A stretch of 64,000 nt of DNA, from contig CBDCEL010000003.1 in the NCBI GenBank assembly GCA_965215845.1, positions 1 to 64,000 of the forward strand. The letters run 5' to 3'. This DNA comes from Aurantibacter_A sp965215845 (GTDB lineage Bacteria > Bacteroidota > Bacteroidia > Flavobacteriales > Flavobacteriaceae). This document shows, piece after piece, positions 26,095-33,818 of this stretch. A program made the position numbers and the translations under genes. The number at the start of each line of letters is the position of its first letter. Within the stretch, counting starts at the first letter, position 1. The notes beneath the pieces were generated by a model that worked only from the letters and a program-made list of their open reading frames with translations, did no database searches and was not told the origin of the DNA.

Positions 26095-26235
26095 TTGTTT
26101 GTAGTTTCATGTTTTCGGTTTCAAGCCTACTAATGGAATCACCTGAAACAATAGAAACCTGGAACCCAAAGCTTGATTGATCTGCATGCGGACATTAACC
26201 TCGAATAACCATTCAATAACCCAATAATTTAGAAA

Positions 26236-27927
26236 ATGTCAGACGATAAGAAAGTCATCTTTTCCATGTCGGGGGTCACCAAGACCTTTAAAAATGCAAA
26301 TACACCGGTACTTAAAAATATCTATTTGAGCTTTTTTTACGGGGCTAAAATCGGAATACTGGGTCTGAACGGCTCCGGTAAATCGACCCTGTTGAAAATA
26401 ATTGCCGGTGTTGATAAAAATTACCAGGGCGATGTCGTTTTTTCTCCCGGATACAAAGTGGGTTATCTTGAGCAAGAACCCCAGCTGGACGATGATAAGA
26501 CGGTTTTGGAAATTGTTAAGGAAGGCGTTGGTGAAACAGTCGCAATTTTGGATGAGTACAACAAGATAAACGATATGTTCGCCCTGCCCGAGGTATATGA
26601 GGACGCCGACAAGATGCAAAAGTTGATGGACAAGCAGGCAGTGCTCCAAGATAAAATAGACGCATCGAACGCATGGGAATTGGATACCAAATTGGAAATT
26701 GCCATGGACGCTTTGCGTACGCCTGAAGGAGATAAAAAAATAAGTGTGCTCTCCGGTGGTGAAAGAAGGCGCGTTGCACTTTGCAGATTGCTTTTGCAAG
26801 AACCCGAAATTTTGTTGCTCGATGAGCCCACGAACCACTTGGATGCCGAATCGGTGCATTGGTTGGAACATCATTTGGCAAGTTACAAGGGCACCGTCAT
26901 AGCGGTAACCCACGACCGATATTTCTTGGATAATGTCGCCGGATGGATTCTCGAGTTGGACAGGGGTGAAGGCATTCCGTGGAAAGGAAATTATTCGAGT
27001 TGGCTCGATCAAAAATCAAAGCGGCTTGCCCAGGAAAGTAAAACGGCATCAAAAAGGCAAAAAACCTTGGAACGTGAATTGGAATGGGTACGCCAGGGCG
27101 CCAAAGGCAGGCAGACGAAACAAAAGGCCCGTTTGAAGAATTACGATAAATTATTGAGCCAAGACCAAAAGCAACTGGATGCAAAGCTGGAGATTTACAT
27201 ACCGAATGGTCCCCGATTGGGAACCAATGTTATCGAAGCAAAAGGAGTGAGTAAAGCCTATGGCGATAAATTGTTGTACGAAGACCTAAACTTTAAATTG
27301 CCACAAGCAGGAATAGTTGGTATCATAGGGCCAAATGGAGCCGGTAAGACAACGATTTTTAGAATGATTATGGGCGAGGAGACTCCCGATTCAGGCAGTT
27401 TCGAAGTGGGTAATACTGCCAAGATCGCCTATGTGGATCAGAGTCATTCAAATATAGACTCCGACAAAACGATCTGGCAAAATTTTAGCGATGAACAAGA
27501 ATTGGTCATGATGGGCGGGCGCGAGGTGAATTCGCGGGCGTACTTAAGTCGTTTCAATTTTTCGGGAAGTGAACAAAATAAGAAGGTCAACATGCTTTCC
27601 GGGGGTGAACGCAACCGGCTTCATTTGGCCATGACCCTCAAGGAAGAAGGAAATGTTCTTTTACTGGATGAGCCGACCAATGATTTGGACGTCAATACTT
27701 TACGTGCATTGGAAGAAGGGCTTGAAAATTTTGCGGGTTGCGCCGTGGTCATCTCGCACGACCGTTGGTTCCTCGATCGAATCTGTACCCATATTTTGGC
27801 CTTTGAGGGCGATTCCCAAGTTTATTTCTTTGAAGGCTCATTCTCAGACTACGAAGAGAATCGTAAAAAGCGCTTGGGGGCGGATATCATGCCGAAACGA
27901 ATCAAGTATAAGAAGTTGATCAGATAG
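26236..27927 (+). CDS. ettA: Energy-dependent translational throttle protein EttA (ABC-F)
   Basis: 563 residues, two ABC cassettes without membrane spans. Cassette 1 has Walker A GLNGSGKS, signature LSGGERRRV and Walker B LLLDEPTNHLD. Cassette 2 has GPNGAGKT, LSGGERNRL and LLLDEPTNDLD. Between them is the arginine/lysine-rich P-site tRNA interaction linker (about 245-320, SKRLAQESKTASKRQKTLE). Length and linker fit EttA, which binds the ribosomal E site and senses the ATP/ADP ratio. Long antisense open frames on the minus strand here are shadows of its codon use. Confidence 0.95.
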   Translation: MSDDKKVIFSMSGVTKTFKNANTPVLKNIYLSFFYGAKIGILGLNGSGKSTLLKIIAGVDKNYQGDVVFSPGYKVGYLEQEPQLDDDKTVLEIVKEGVGETVAILDEYNKINDMFALPEVYEDADKMQKLMDKQAVLQDKIDASNAWELDTKLEIAMDALRTPEGDKKISVLSGGERRRVALCRLLLQEPEILLLDEPTNHLDAESVHWLEHHLASYKGTVIAVTHDRYFLDNVAGWILELDRGEGIPWKGNYSSWLDQKSKRLAQESKTASKRQKTLERELEWVRQGAKGRQTKQKARLKNYDKLLSQDQKQLDAKLEIYIPNGPRLGTNVIEAKGVSKAYGDKLLYEDLNFKLPQAGIVGIIGPNGAGKTTIFRMIMGEETPDSGSFEVGNTAKIAYVDQSHSNIDSDKTIWQNFSDEQELVMMGGREVNSRAYLSRFNFSGSEQNKKVNMLSGGERNRLHLAMTLKEEGNVLLLDEPTNDLDVNTLRALEEGLENFAGCAVVISHDRWFLDRICTHILAFEGDSQVYFFEGSFSDYEENRKKRLGADIMPKRIKYKKLIR

Positions 27928-27975
27928 ATACACCTAAATCCGGGAGGTTTTAAAACCTTACAAATACTTTATTCC

Positions 27976-28794
27976 TTAAAAATCATCTTTGGGGTACCAA
28001 TCCAATTGGATTACCTCAATATCAGGATTCCCAGAATTCACCAGTTCCTTGAATTTTGTTACATCGCCGATATCAGGTCTGCCCCTGTAGTGATAGGGAT
28101 AGACTCGCTTCGGCTTGAACTCCAATACGGCATCCGCCGCACTTTCCACGGTCATCGTGTAAGGCAGATTCATACAAATAAAGGCCATGTCGATATTTTT
28201 TAGAGCCCTCATTTCAAGAATATCTTCTGTGTCGCCCGAAAAATAGAGCCTTTGATCGCCCATCGTCAATACATAACCGTTACCTCGACCTTTTTCGTGG
28301 AATTTTAGGGCTTCTTTCCTCAAATTGTACATGGGCACGGCCTCGATGTTAATTCCATAACGCTCTTTTGACTCGCCATTGTTCAAAATATCAAGCTGGG
28401 GTGTGAATTCTTCGGGTATTTTATAGGCCACGGCTTTCGGAACCACGATTTTGGCCTTGGACGTATTCAAGGCCTGTAAGGTTTCAACGCTTAGGTGGTC
28501 ACCGTGAATATCGGTTATCAATATTAAATCGGGCTGTTTATGGTCAGCAAATGCCTCTGAACCGCCTACCGGATCTACATACACGGTGATTACACCCCAT
28601 TCCAAGACCGCTGTGGCGTGTTCGACGGGCATAATTTTTATCGAATCATCATCTCTTGGGGCAAATACTTTTTTTGGAGTTGCTTTTTCTTGCCCGTATT
28701 TAGGCGCTGAATCCAAAATGGGAGATGTTTTGGTTTTTTCCTTACATCCATACAAAATGATTCCGATAAATAGTATTGAAATATAACGTTTCAT
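27976..28794 (-). CDS. Metallo-beta-lactamase-fold lipoprotein
   Basis: 272 residues. A lipoprotein signal (MKRYISILFIGIILYGC, Cys17) is followed by a linker and a metallo-beta-lactamase-like fold with TDIHGDH in place of the usual THxHxDH. Later motifs are YFSGDTED and YPYHYRG. The related UPF0173-like hydrolases are cytoplasmic; this one should be anchored in the envelope. Substrate unknown. It lies three bases downstream of the GNAT gene and is cotranscribed with it. Confidence 0.82.
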   Translation of the reverse strand: MKRYISILFIGIILYGCKEKTKTSPILDSAPKYGQEKATPKKVFAPRDDDSIKIMPVEHATAVLEWGVITVYVDPVGGSEAFADHKQPDLILITDIHGDHLSVETLQALNTSKAKIVVPKAVAYKIPEEFTPQLDILNNGESKERYGINIEAVPMYNLRKEALKFHEKGRGNGYVLTMGDQRLYFSGDTEDILEMRALKNIDMAFICMNLPYTMTVESAADAVLEFKPKRVYPYHYRGRPDIGDVTKFKELVNSGNPDIEVIQLDWYPKDDF

Positions 28795-28797
28795 GGC

Positions 28798-29265
28798 CTA
28801 AAGGTTTAATTCCATTTTAATATCGCTTCTTGTATAAGGGGAGTCGGGCTCCAGCTCGACTTCCTGAAATCCAAACTTTCGATAAACATGCAGGGCAGCG
28901 TCCAATTTTGTGCTCGAATAGAGCGTAATTTTGTCCCAACCGTGCTTTTTGGCGTAATCTATGGCGAATGTCATCATTTGCTGTCCAATGCTGAGTCCTT
29001 GATATCTGGGGTCTACCGCCATTTTGCCCAGTTCATAGCTTTTTTTCGCCAGTTTGATGAAAGAGAAGCATCCGACTATTTCCGCATTGTATTCCGCGAA
29101 AAAAATATATCCTCCTTCCTGAATAATATTTTTTTCGCTTTCTTCGAGCAGTTCGGCGTCCTTCTTTTCAACGTGAAAATATTTTTCGAGCCATGCCAGG
29201 TTCAAATCGCGAAAATGCCTTGAATACTGGGGTTTGAAGGGTATAATATGGAGATTATTGGGCAT
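28798..29265 (-). CDS. GNAT-family N-acetyltransferase
   Basis: 155 residues. The acetyl-CoA binding motif A is visible as MAVDPRYQGLSIGQQMM (about 88-104), with a preceding beta strand and a C-terminal YRKFGFQEVE segment typical of GNAT motif B. The acceptor is unknown. It is the first gene of a two-gene minus-strand unit with the hydrolase lipoprotein. Confidence 0.85.
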   Translation of the reverse strand: MPNNLHIIPFKPQYSRHFRDLNLAWLEKYFHVEKKDAELLEESEKNIIQEGGYIFFAEYNAEIVGCFSFIKLAKKSYELGKMAVDPRYQGLSIGQQMMTFAIDYAKKHGWDKITLYSSTKLDAALHVYRKFGFQEVELEPDSPYTRSDIKMELNL

Positions 29266-29420
29266 AGACGAGAGTAACCTTTAAAGGTAAAACATCCTTT
29301 TCTTTATTCAAAACAACTGTAAAAATAATTTACCATCCAAAAAATCCAATATGAACATTGAACCGTATATAGACTGATACAAACAAAATATATTAATTGT
29401 AAAAAACTAATTTTTACGTT

Positions 29421-30308
29421 ATGACTGAAACAAAGAATAATAATGGATTGAAAGTTTTGGCAGGTTTGCTGGGCGTAGTTCTTTTGGGGACTATCATCTA
29501 TACCGTAAGCCTCTACCAAGACAAGAAGAAGACTACCGCCGCTTTGACGCAGGAAAAGCAATTGGTGGTCGAAGATTTGAATAGTCTTAAATCGGAATAT
29601 GACAAGGCAATTTTGGAGAGCAATGCCACTAATGAGGAGTTGGTAACTGCACGCGACAACATTGCAAAGTATATTGACTCTGTAAAAACAATGAAGGCCG
29701 ATATTTCGACCTTATCGAGATACAGAAGGCAAGTAAGTGTTTTGAAAGCTGAGCGCGAGCAACTTTTGAAGCAAGTAGATTCGCTTCAAAAATCGAATAC
29801 GTTGATTGCTATGCAGCGTGACAGTACTTATGTAGAGTTGGAAAAACAAACTGTTTTCAATGATTCATTGGTAGTTCAAAATACGCAATTGGCCGATGTT
29901 GTTGAAAGAGGTTCTGCCTTGAATCTATCTAAAATCAACGTGGATGCGGTCAAAGAAAGAAGCAGTGGTAAATTGGTCTCCACTTCAAGGGCCAAAAGAA
30001 CCGATAAGTTCAAAATCTGTTTTACCGTTGCCGATAACGTAATCGCGCAAGCCGGGGACAGAGAGTTCTTTATCGAGGTGTTGGATCCACAAGGAAACGT
30101 GATGGGGGAGAGCTACTCGAAGACAAATGATAATGGTGGCTCGATTACGTACAGCAAAGGTACAAGCTTCTATTATGAAAATAATTCATTGGATGTTTGT
30201 GATTATATCAATAAGCCTGCTGGAGATTTCCAGAAAGGAAATTATATGGTCAATCTATACGACGATGGGTTGAAATTATTGGGAACTTCAAAGTTCACCT
30301 TGAAGTAA
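29421..30308 (+). CDS. Membrane-anchored coiled-coil protein with beta-rich C-terminus
   Basis: 295 residues. The N-terminal span is at about 10-29, with the positive charges placing the N-terminus inside. A long coiled coil fills about 35-165 (heptads rich in Leu, Glu, Lys and Ser). The C-terminal part (about 190-295) is beta-rich, with KFKICFTVADN, GDREFFIEVLDP and GNYMVNLYDDG. I do not recognise a named family, though similar proteins occur in other flavobacteria. It probably reaches into the periplasm. A bidirectional terminator separates it from fumC. Confidence 0.7.
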   Translation: MTETKNNNGLKVLAGLLGVVLLGTIIYTVSLYQDKKKTTAALTQEKQLVVEDLNSLKSEYDKAILESNATNEELVTARDNIAKYIDSVKTMKADISTLSRYRRQVSVLKAEREQLLKQVDSLQKSNTLIAMQRDSTYVELEKQTVFNDSLVVQNTQLADVVERGSALNLSKINVDAVKERSSGKLVSTSRAKRTDKFKICFTVADNVIAQAGDREFFIEVLDPQGNVMGESYSKTNDNGGSITYSKGTSFYYENNSLDVCDYINKPAGDFQKGNYMVNLYDDGLKLLGTSKFTLK

Positions 30309-30335
30309 GGAAACACTATCCATTATTTACTATAT

Positions 30336-30371
30336 AAAAAGGGACAATCTCGAGGGATTGTCCCTTTTTTC
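30336..30371. terminator. Bidirectional terminator between coiled-coil gene and fumC
   Basis: Perfect hairpin GGGACAATC / GATTGTCCC around TCGAGG, with an A-run on one side and a T-run on the other. It can terminate both converging transcripts. Confidence 0.9.
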
Positions 30372-30390
30372 GTATCTCTCCTTTTTTCGT

Positions 30391-31788
30391 TTACTTTAGC
30401 CCGCCGACCATATCCTCGGGCTTGACCCACTGATCATATTCCTCGGCTGTTACGTGACCAAGGTTGATTGCCTCTTCCCTAAGCGTAGTACCATTTTTAT
30501 GGGCGGTATTAGCAATTTCCGCCGCCTTGTAGTAACCTATTTTGGTATTTAATGCCGTGACCAACATCAACGAATTGTTCAACAGCTCTTTGATGACTTC
30601 GTGATTGGGTTCGATTCCTACCGCACAATTGACATCGAAACTCACACAGGCATCGCCAATTAGCTGAGCCGACTGTAAAATATTCGCTGCCATCATCGGC
30701 TTAAAGACGTTCAATTCATAGTGACCCTGGGTTCCCCCAATGGAAACGGCAACATCATTGCCCATAACTTGGGCGCAGACCATGGTCAGGGCCTCGCATT
30801 GGGTCGGATTTACCTTCCCTGGCATAATCGAACTACCAGGCTCGTTGGCCGGAATGATGATTTCCCCGATACCCGACCGCGGTCCCGAGGCCATCATTCG
30901 AATATCGTTTGCAATTTTGTTCAAAGACACTGCCAGCTGTTTTAGGGCTCCATGGCTTTCCACAATGGCGTCGTGCGAGGCCAAGGCCTCGAATTTGTTT
31001 TCGGCGGTCTTAAAGGGCAGTCCCGTGAAATTGGCAATATACTTTGCGACCAGTACATCGTAACCTTTTGGCGTATTGAGGCCAGTACCTACTGCGGTTC
31101 CCCCCAAGGCGAGTTCGCTCAAGTGCTCTAGCGTGTTTTCCAAAGCCTTGATCCCATGTTCCAATTGCGAAGCATAGCCCGAGAATTCTTGCCCTAGGGT
31201 TAGGGGAGTGGCGTCCATCAGATGGGTACGACCAATTTTGACTACGTCTTTGAAGGCTTGGGACTTTTTGGACAAAGTATCCCGCAATTGTTTCACGCCG
31301 GGTAGCGTGACCTCTACGATTTTTTTATAGGCCGCAATGTGCATTCCGGTCGGAAAAGTATCGTTCGAAGACTGTGATTTATTTACGTCGTCGTTCGGCT
31401 GGATGGTCTTTTCACCTTCCCCAATTTTCTTTCCGGCAATTTCATGGGCACGATTGGCAATGACTTCATTCAAATTCATATTGCTCTGTGTGCCAGAACC
31501 CGTTTGCCAAATGACCAAGGGAAACTGATCATCGTGTTTTCCCTCAAGAATTTCATCACAAACTTGGGATATCAAATCTCTTTTTTCTGTGGACAACACC
31601 CCCAATTCACAGTTCGTATGGGCGGCCGCCTTCTTGAGATAGGCAAATCCGTATACCACATCAATGGGCATGGATGCCGCCGGGCCTATTTTGAAATTAT
31701 TTCTGGAGCGCTCGGTTTGTGCTCCCCAGTATTTATCCGAGGGCACTTTTACTTCGCCCATTGTATCTTTTTCTATACGATATTCCAT
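30391..31788 (-). CDS. fumC: Class II fumarate hydratase
   Basis: 465 residues of the fumarase/aspartase superfamily. It catalyses fumarate to malate in the TCA cycle. The signature GSSIMPGKVNP and the TGSGTQSNMN and GRTHLMDATPL motifs are intact. The GSSIMPGK loop with its catalytic Ser and the His of the GRTHLMDA segment are both present. It is more FumC-like than aspartase by the NDDVNKSQSSND and ALGGTAVGTG segments. Monocistronic, with a terminator downstream and a possible promoter upstream. Confidence 0.95.
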   Translation of the reverse strand: MEYRIEKDTMGEVKVPSDKYWGAQTERSRNNFKIGPAASMPIDVVYGFAYLKKAAAHTNCELGVLSTEKRDLISQVCDEILEGKHDDQFPLVIWQTGSGTQSNMNLNEVIANRAHEIAGKKIGEGEKTIQPNDDVNKSQSSNDTFPTGMHIAAYKKIVEVTLPGVKQLRDTLSKKSQAFKDVVKIGRTHLMDATPLTLGQEFSGYASQLEHGIKALENTLEHLSELALGGTAVGTGLNTPKGYDVLVAKYIANFTGLPFKTAENKFEALASHDAIVESHGALKQLAVSLNKIANDIRMMASGPRSGIGEIIIPANEPGSSIMPGKVNPTQCEALTMVCAQVMGNDVAVSIGGTQGHYELNVFKPMMAANILQSAQLIGDACVSFDVNCAVGIEPNHEVIKELLNNSLMLVTALNTKIGYYKAAEIANTAHKNGTTLREEAINLGHVTAEEYDQWVKPEDMVGGLK

Positions 31789-31808
31789 AGGGACTGTCTT
31801 TGATATTA

Positions 31809-31840
31809 CAAATTTACGTCACGGTCGCTTAGTTACGAAA
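31809..31840 (-). promoter_or_regulatory. Possible fumC promoter
   Basis: On the minus strand TAAATTTG (31816 to 31809) fits the -7 box, about 20 bases before the fumC ATG. A TTTC near 31840 to 31837 is a poor -33 match at 20 bases spacing. Confidence 0.35.
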
Positions 31841-31936
31841 CAGGTTCAAACAAAAATCTTTTTTTATCATGGGCAATTGACCAAAGGCAAGGAAATGGAA
31901 TTTTTCTATTTTTAGAATGAATTTAAAATCAGGCAA

Positions 31937-33532
31937 ATGCGGCATTTGGGTGATATCGGGCTTTTTCATGGGCGCATTACGAAATCGGTGCTTTTTTCAA
32001 CGGTCATCCTTCTATGCGTTTTGCTCCTTTCATGCAGGGAAGGTGGTTCAAAAAATAACGGGGAAGTATCTAAATCTGAACAGGAAAAGCCAAACGTACT
32101 CTTTATTGCGATCGATGATTTAAACGATTGGATCACTCCACTTGGGGGTCATCCACAGGCCAAAACCCCAAATATTGATGCATTTGCGGCCACAGCCGTG
32201 AATTTCAGAAAGAATTATTGTACGAGTCCGGGTTGCGCCCCTTCGCGGGCGTCTGTCATGACTGGAATACATACCTACAATTCTGGCATGTATTCGAATT
32301 ATCAAGATTGGCGGAAAGTGCCAAAGTTGGAAAATGCAATTACCCTCGGAGAGTATTTTAAAGAACATGGGTACTATTCCGCTGGAGCTGGAAAAATTTA
32401 TCATTATGGGCATATTGCGCCTCGAACCTGGCACGACTATTATCCATCGCAAGAACAGAACATGCCCAAAGAATATATACCCGAGGGGGCACCAATGAAT
32501 ATGCCCGAATTCAAATATATGTACAAAATGTTCGATTGGTACGAGCTGCCTTTTGAAGATGAACAGACCGCTGATTTTCAAAGTGTGGATTACATCTCAA
32601 GGCAATTGAACAAAGAACACGACAAGCCTTTTTTTCTTGCCTGCGGTATTTATCGGCCCCATGTGCCATGGTATGTGCCAAAGAAGTATTTCGATATGTT
32701 TCCCTTGAAGGATGTCAAATTACCCGAAATAATGCAACATGATGTAGACGACTTGGGCACTCGGGCTAAGGAACTGATGGCCCGCGGAGGAAATTACCAT
32801 AGACATGTGGTCGAAGCGAACAAATGGAAAGAAGCGGTTCAAGGATATTTGGCATCCATGGCCTTTGCCGATGCCATGTTGGGCAGATTACTGGAACAAT
32901 TGAAGAAAAGTCCGCATGCCGAAAATACCATTGTGGTGCTTTGGTCCGACCATGGTTGGCAATTGGGCGAGAAAATGCATTGGCGCAAGTTTGCCCTTTG
33001 GGAAAATGTAATTCGAACGGTTATGATGATCAGGGCACCGAAAGGTTTAGGGTCTTTACCAAACGGTTTCCAATCTGGAAAGAATATTGATGAGCCGACA
33101 TCTTTGCTCGATATTTATCCGACCTTACTGGATTTGGCCGGACTACCGGAAAATCAGGATTTGGATGGAAAGAGCCTTGTGCCTTATTTGGGAAGTGAAA
33201 AAATGTCGATGGAAAGGCCGATCGTAACAACTTATGACCAGGCCGATTATTCGGTACGTTATAAGAACTGGCATTACATCAAGTATGTTGACGATACGGA
33301 AGAGCTATATGATTTATCGGAAGACCCGAACGAATGGCGCAATTTGGCCAGCCGCGAAGCTTTCTTTAAAATCAAGGACCAGTTGGGCGCCTATCTGCCC
33401 AAAGACCCCGAAGCGTTGCCTGAAGTATCATTGCTGCCTCTACAGGAACACCATGTACCGCCCGTGCGCTCAAAGGAATACTACGAAAGTGAAGAGCGCA
33501 GAAATTGGATGAAGCGTTTTGAAAATTTATAG
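31937..33532 (+). CDS. Sulfatase lipoprotein (iduronate-2-sulfatase-like)
   Basis: 531 residues. The signal ends LLLSC (Cys33), a lipobox-like site. The alkaline-phosphatase/sulfatase fold begins NVLFIAIDDLNDW with metal ligands Asp60 and Asp61. The maturation motif CAPSRASVMTG puts the formylglycine-forming Cys at position 100. A later WSDHGWQLGEK carries the other metal ligands. The DDLNDW start and overall pattern fit the iduronate-2-sulfatase-like branch, common in marine flavobacteria for sulfated polysaccharides. No SusC/SusD pair or sulfatase-maturing enzyme is nearby. Confidence 0.9.
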   Translation: MRHLGDIGLFHGRITKSVLFSTVILLCVLLLSCREGGSKNNGEVSKSEQEKPNVLFIAIDDLNDWITPLGGHPQAKTPNIDAFAATAVNFRKNYCTSPGCAPSRASVMTGIHTYNSGMYSNYQDWRKVPKLENAITLGEYFKEHGYYSAGAGKIYHYGHIAPRTWHDYYPSQEQNMPKEYIPEGAPMNMPEFKYMYKMFDWYELPFEDEQTADFQSVDYISRQLNKEHDKPFFLACGIYRPHVPWYVPKKYFDMFPLKDVKLPEIMQHDVDDLGTRAKELMARGGNYHRHVVEANKWKEAVQGYLASMAFADAMLGRLLEQLKKSPHAENTIVVLWSDHGWQLGEKMHWRKFALWENVIRTVMMIRAPKGLGSLPNGFQSGKNIDEPTSLLDIYPTLLDLAGLPENQDLDGKSLVPYLGSEKMSMERPIVTTYDQADYSVRYKNWHYIKYVDDTEELYDLSEDPNEWRNLASREAFFKIKDQLGAYLPKDPEALPEVSLLPLQEHHVPPVRSKEYYESEERRNWMKRFENL

Positions 33533-33542
33533 ATGGTAATGC

Positions 33543-33574
33543 TTGCAAAAAATAATGAGTTTATGGTATCTTTG
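33543..33574 (+). promoter_or_regulatory. Bacteroidota-type promoter for the small membrane protein
   Basis: TTGC at 33543-33546 and TATCTTTG at 33567-33574 are 20 bases apart. The -7 box is an exact TANNTTTG and the ATG at 33594 follows at a suitable distance. Confidence 0.5.
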
Positions 33575-33593
33575 TACAACAAATGACAGACAT

Positions 33594-33770
33594 ATGTTCG
33601 AATTCGATCAATATTTAGGTTTTTTATTGTTTTTGACCATCTTGACCATTGGCTTTTGGCTGATGATTTTTTTGTTGTTGTTTGTGGTGCCCTATTGGTT
33701 GGGGGGCAATCTAATGGAAATGTGGAAAGAAAAACGCGAGGCCAGAAGGGCCCAACGCTTGGAAGAATAA
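33594..33770 (+). CDS. Small single- or two-span membrane protein
   Basis: 58 residues from ATG 33594. One long hydrophobic stretch (about 8-38, with LTILTIGFWLMIFLLLFVV) is followed by a charged tail EKREARRAQRLEE. The tail should face the cytoplasm. No family is recognised. It has its own promoter and a strong terminator, so it is an independent transcription unit. A longer frame from 33543 overlaps the promoter and is rejected. Confidence 0.65.
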   Translation: MFEFDQYLGFLLFLTILTIGFWLMIFLLLFVVPYWLGGNLMEMWKEKREARRAQRLEE

Positions 33771-33774
33771 ATAA

Positions 33775-33797
33775 TGGAGCCGACAGGCTCCTTTTTT
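33775..33797 (+). terminator. Terminator after the small membrane protein
   Basis: GGAGCC-GACA-GGCTCC hairpin followed by six T. Confidence 0.88.
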
Positions 33798-33818
33798 CTT
33801 TGGTGGCAAGGGTTCTTT

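Noticed and set aside
26239..27012. Long minus-strand open frame (257 codons) opposite ettA
   Set aside because: It lies wholly inside the conserved ettA gene in antisense and has no recognisable motifs. Its codons mirror those of ettA.
31917..32123. Short plus-strand frame of 68 codons at the start of the sulfatase gene
   Set aside because: It overlaps the sulfatase signal peptide in another frame and has no independent support.
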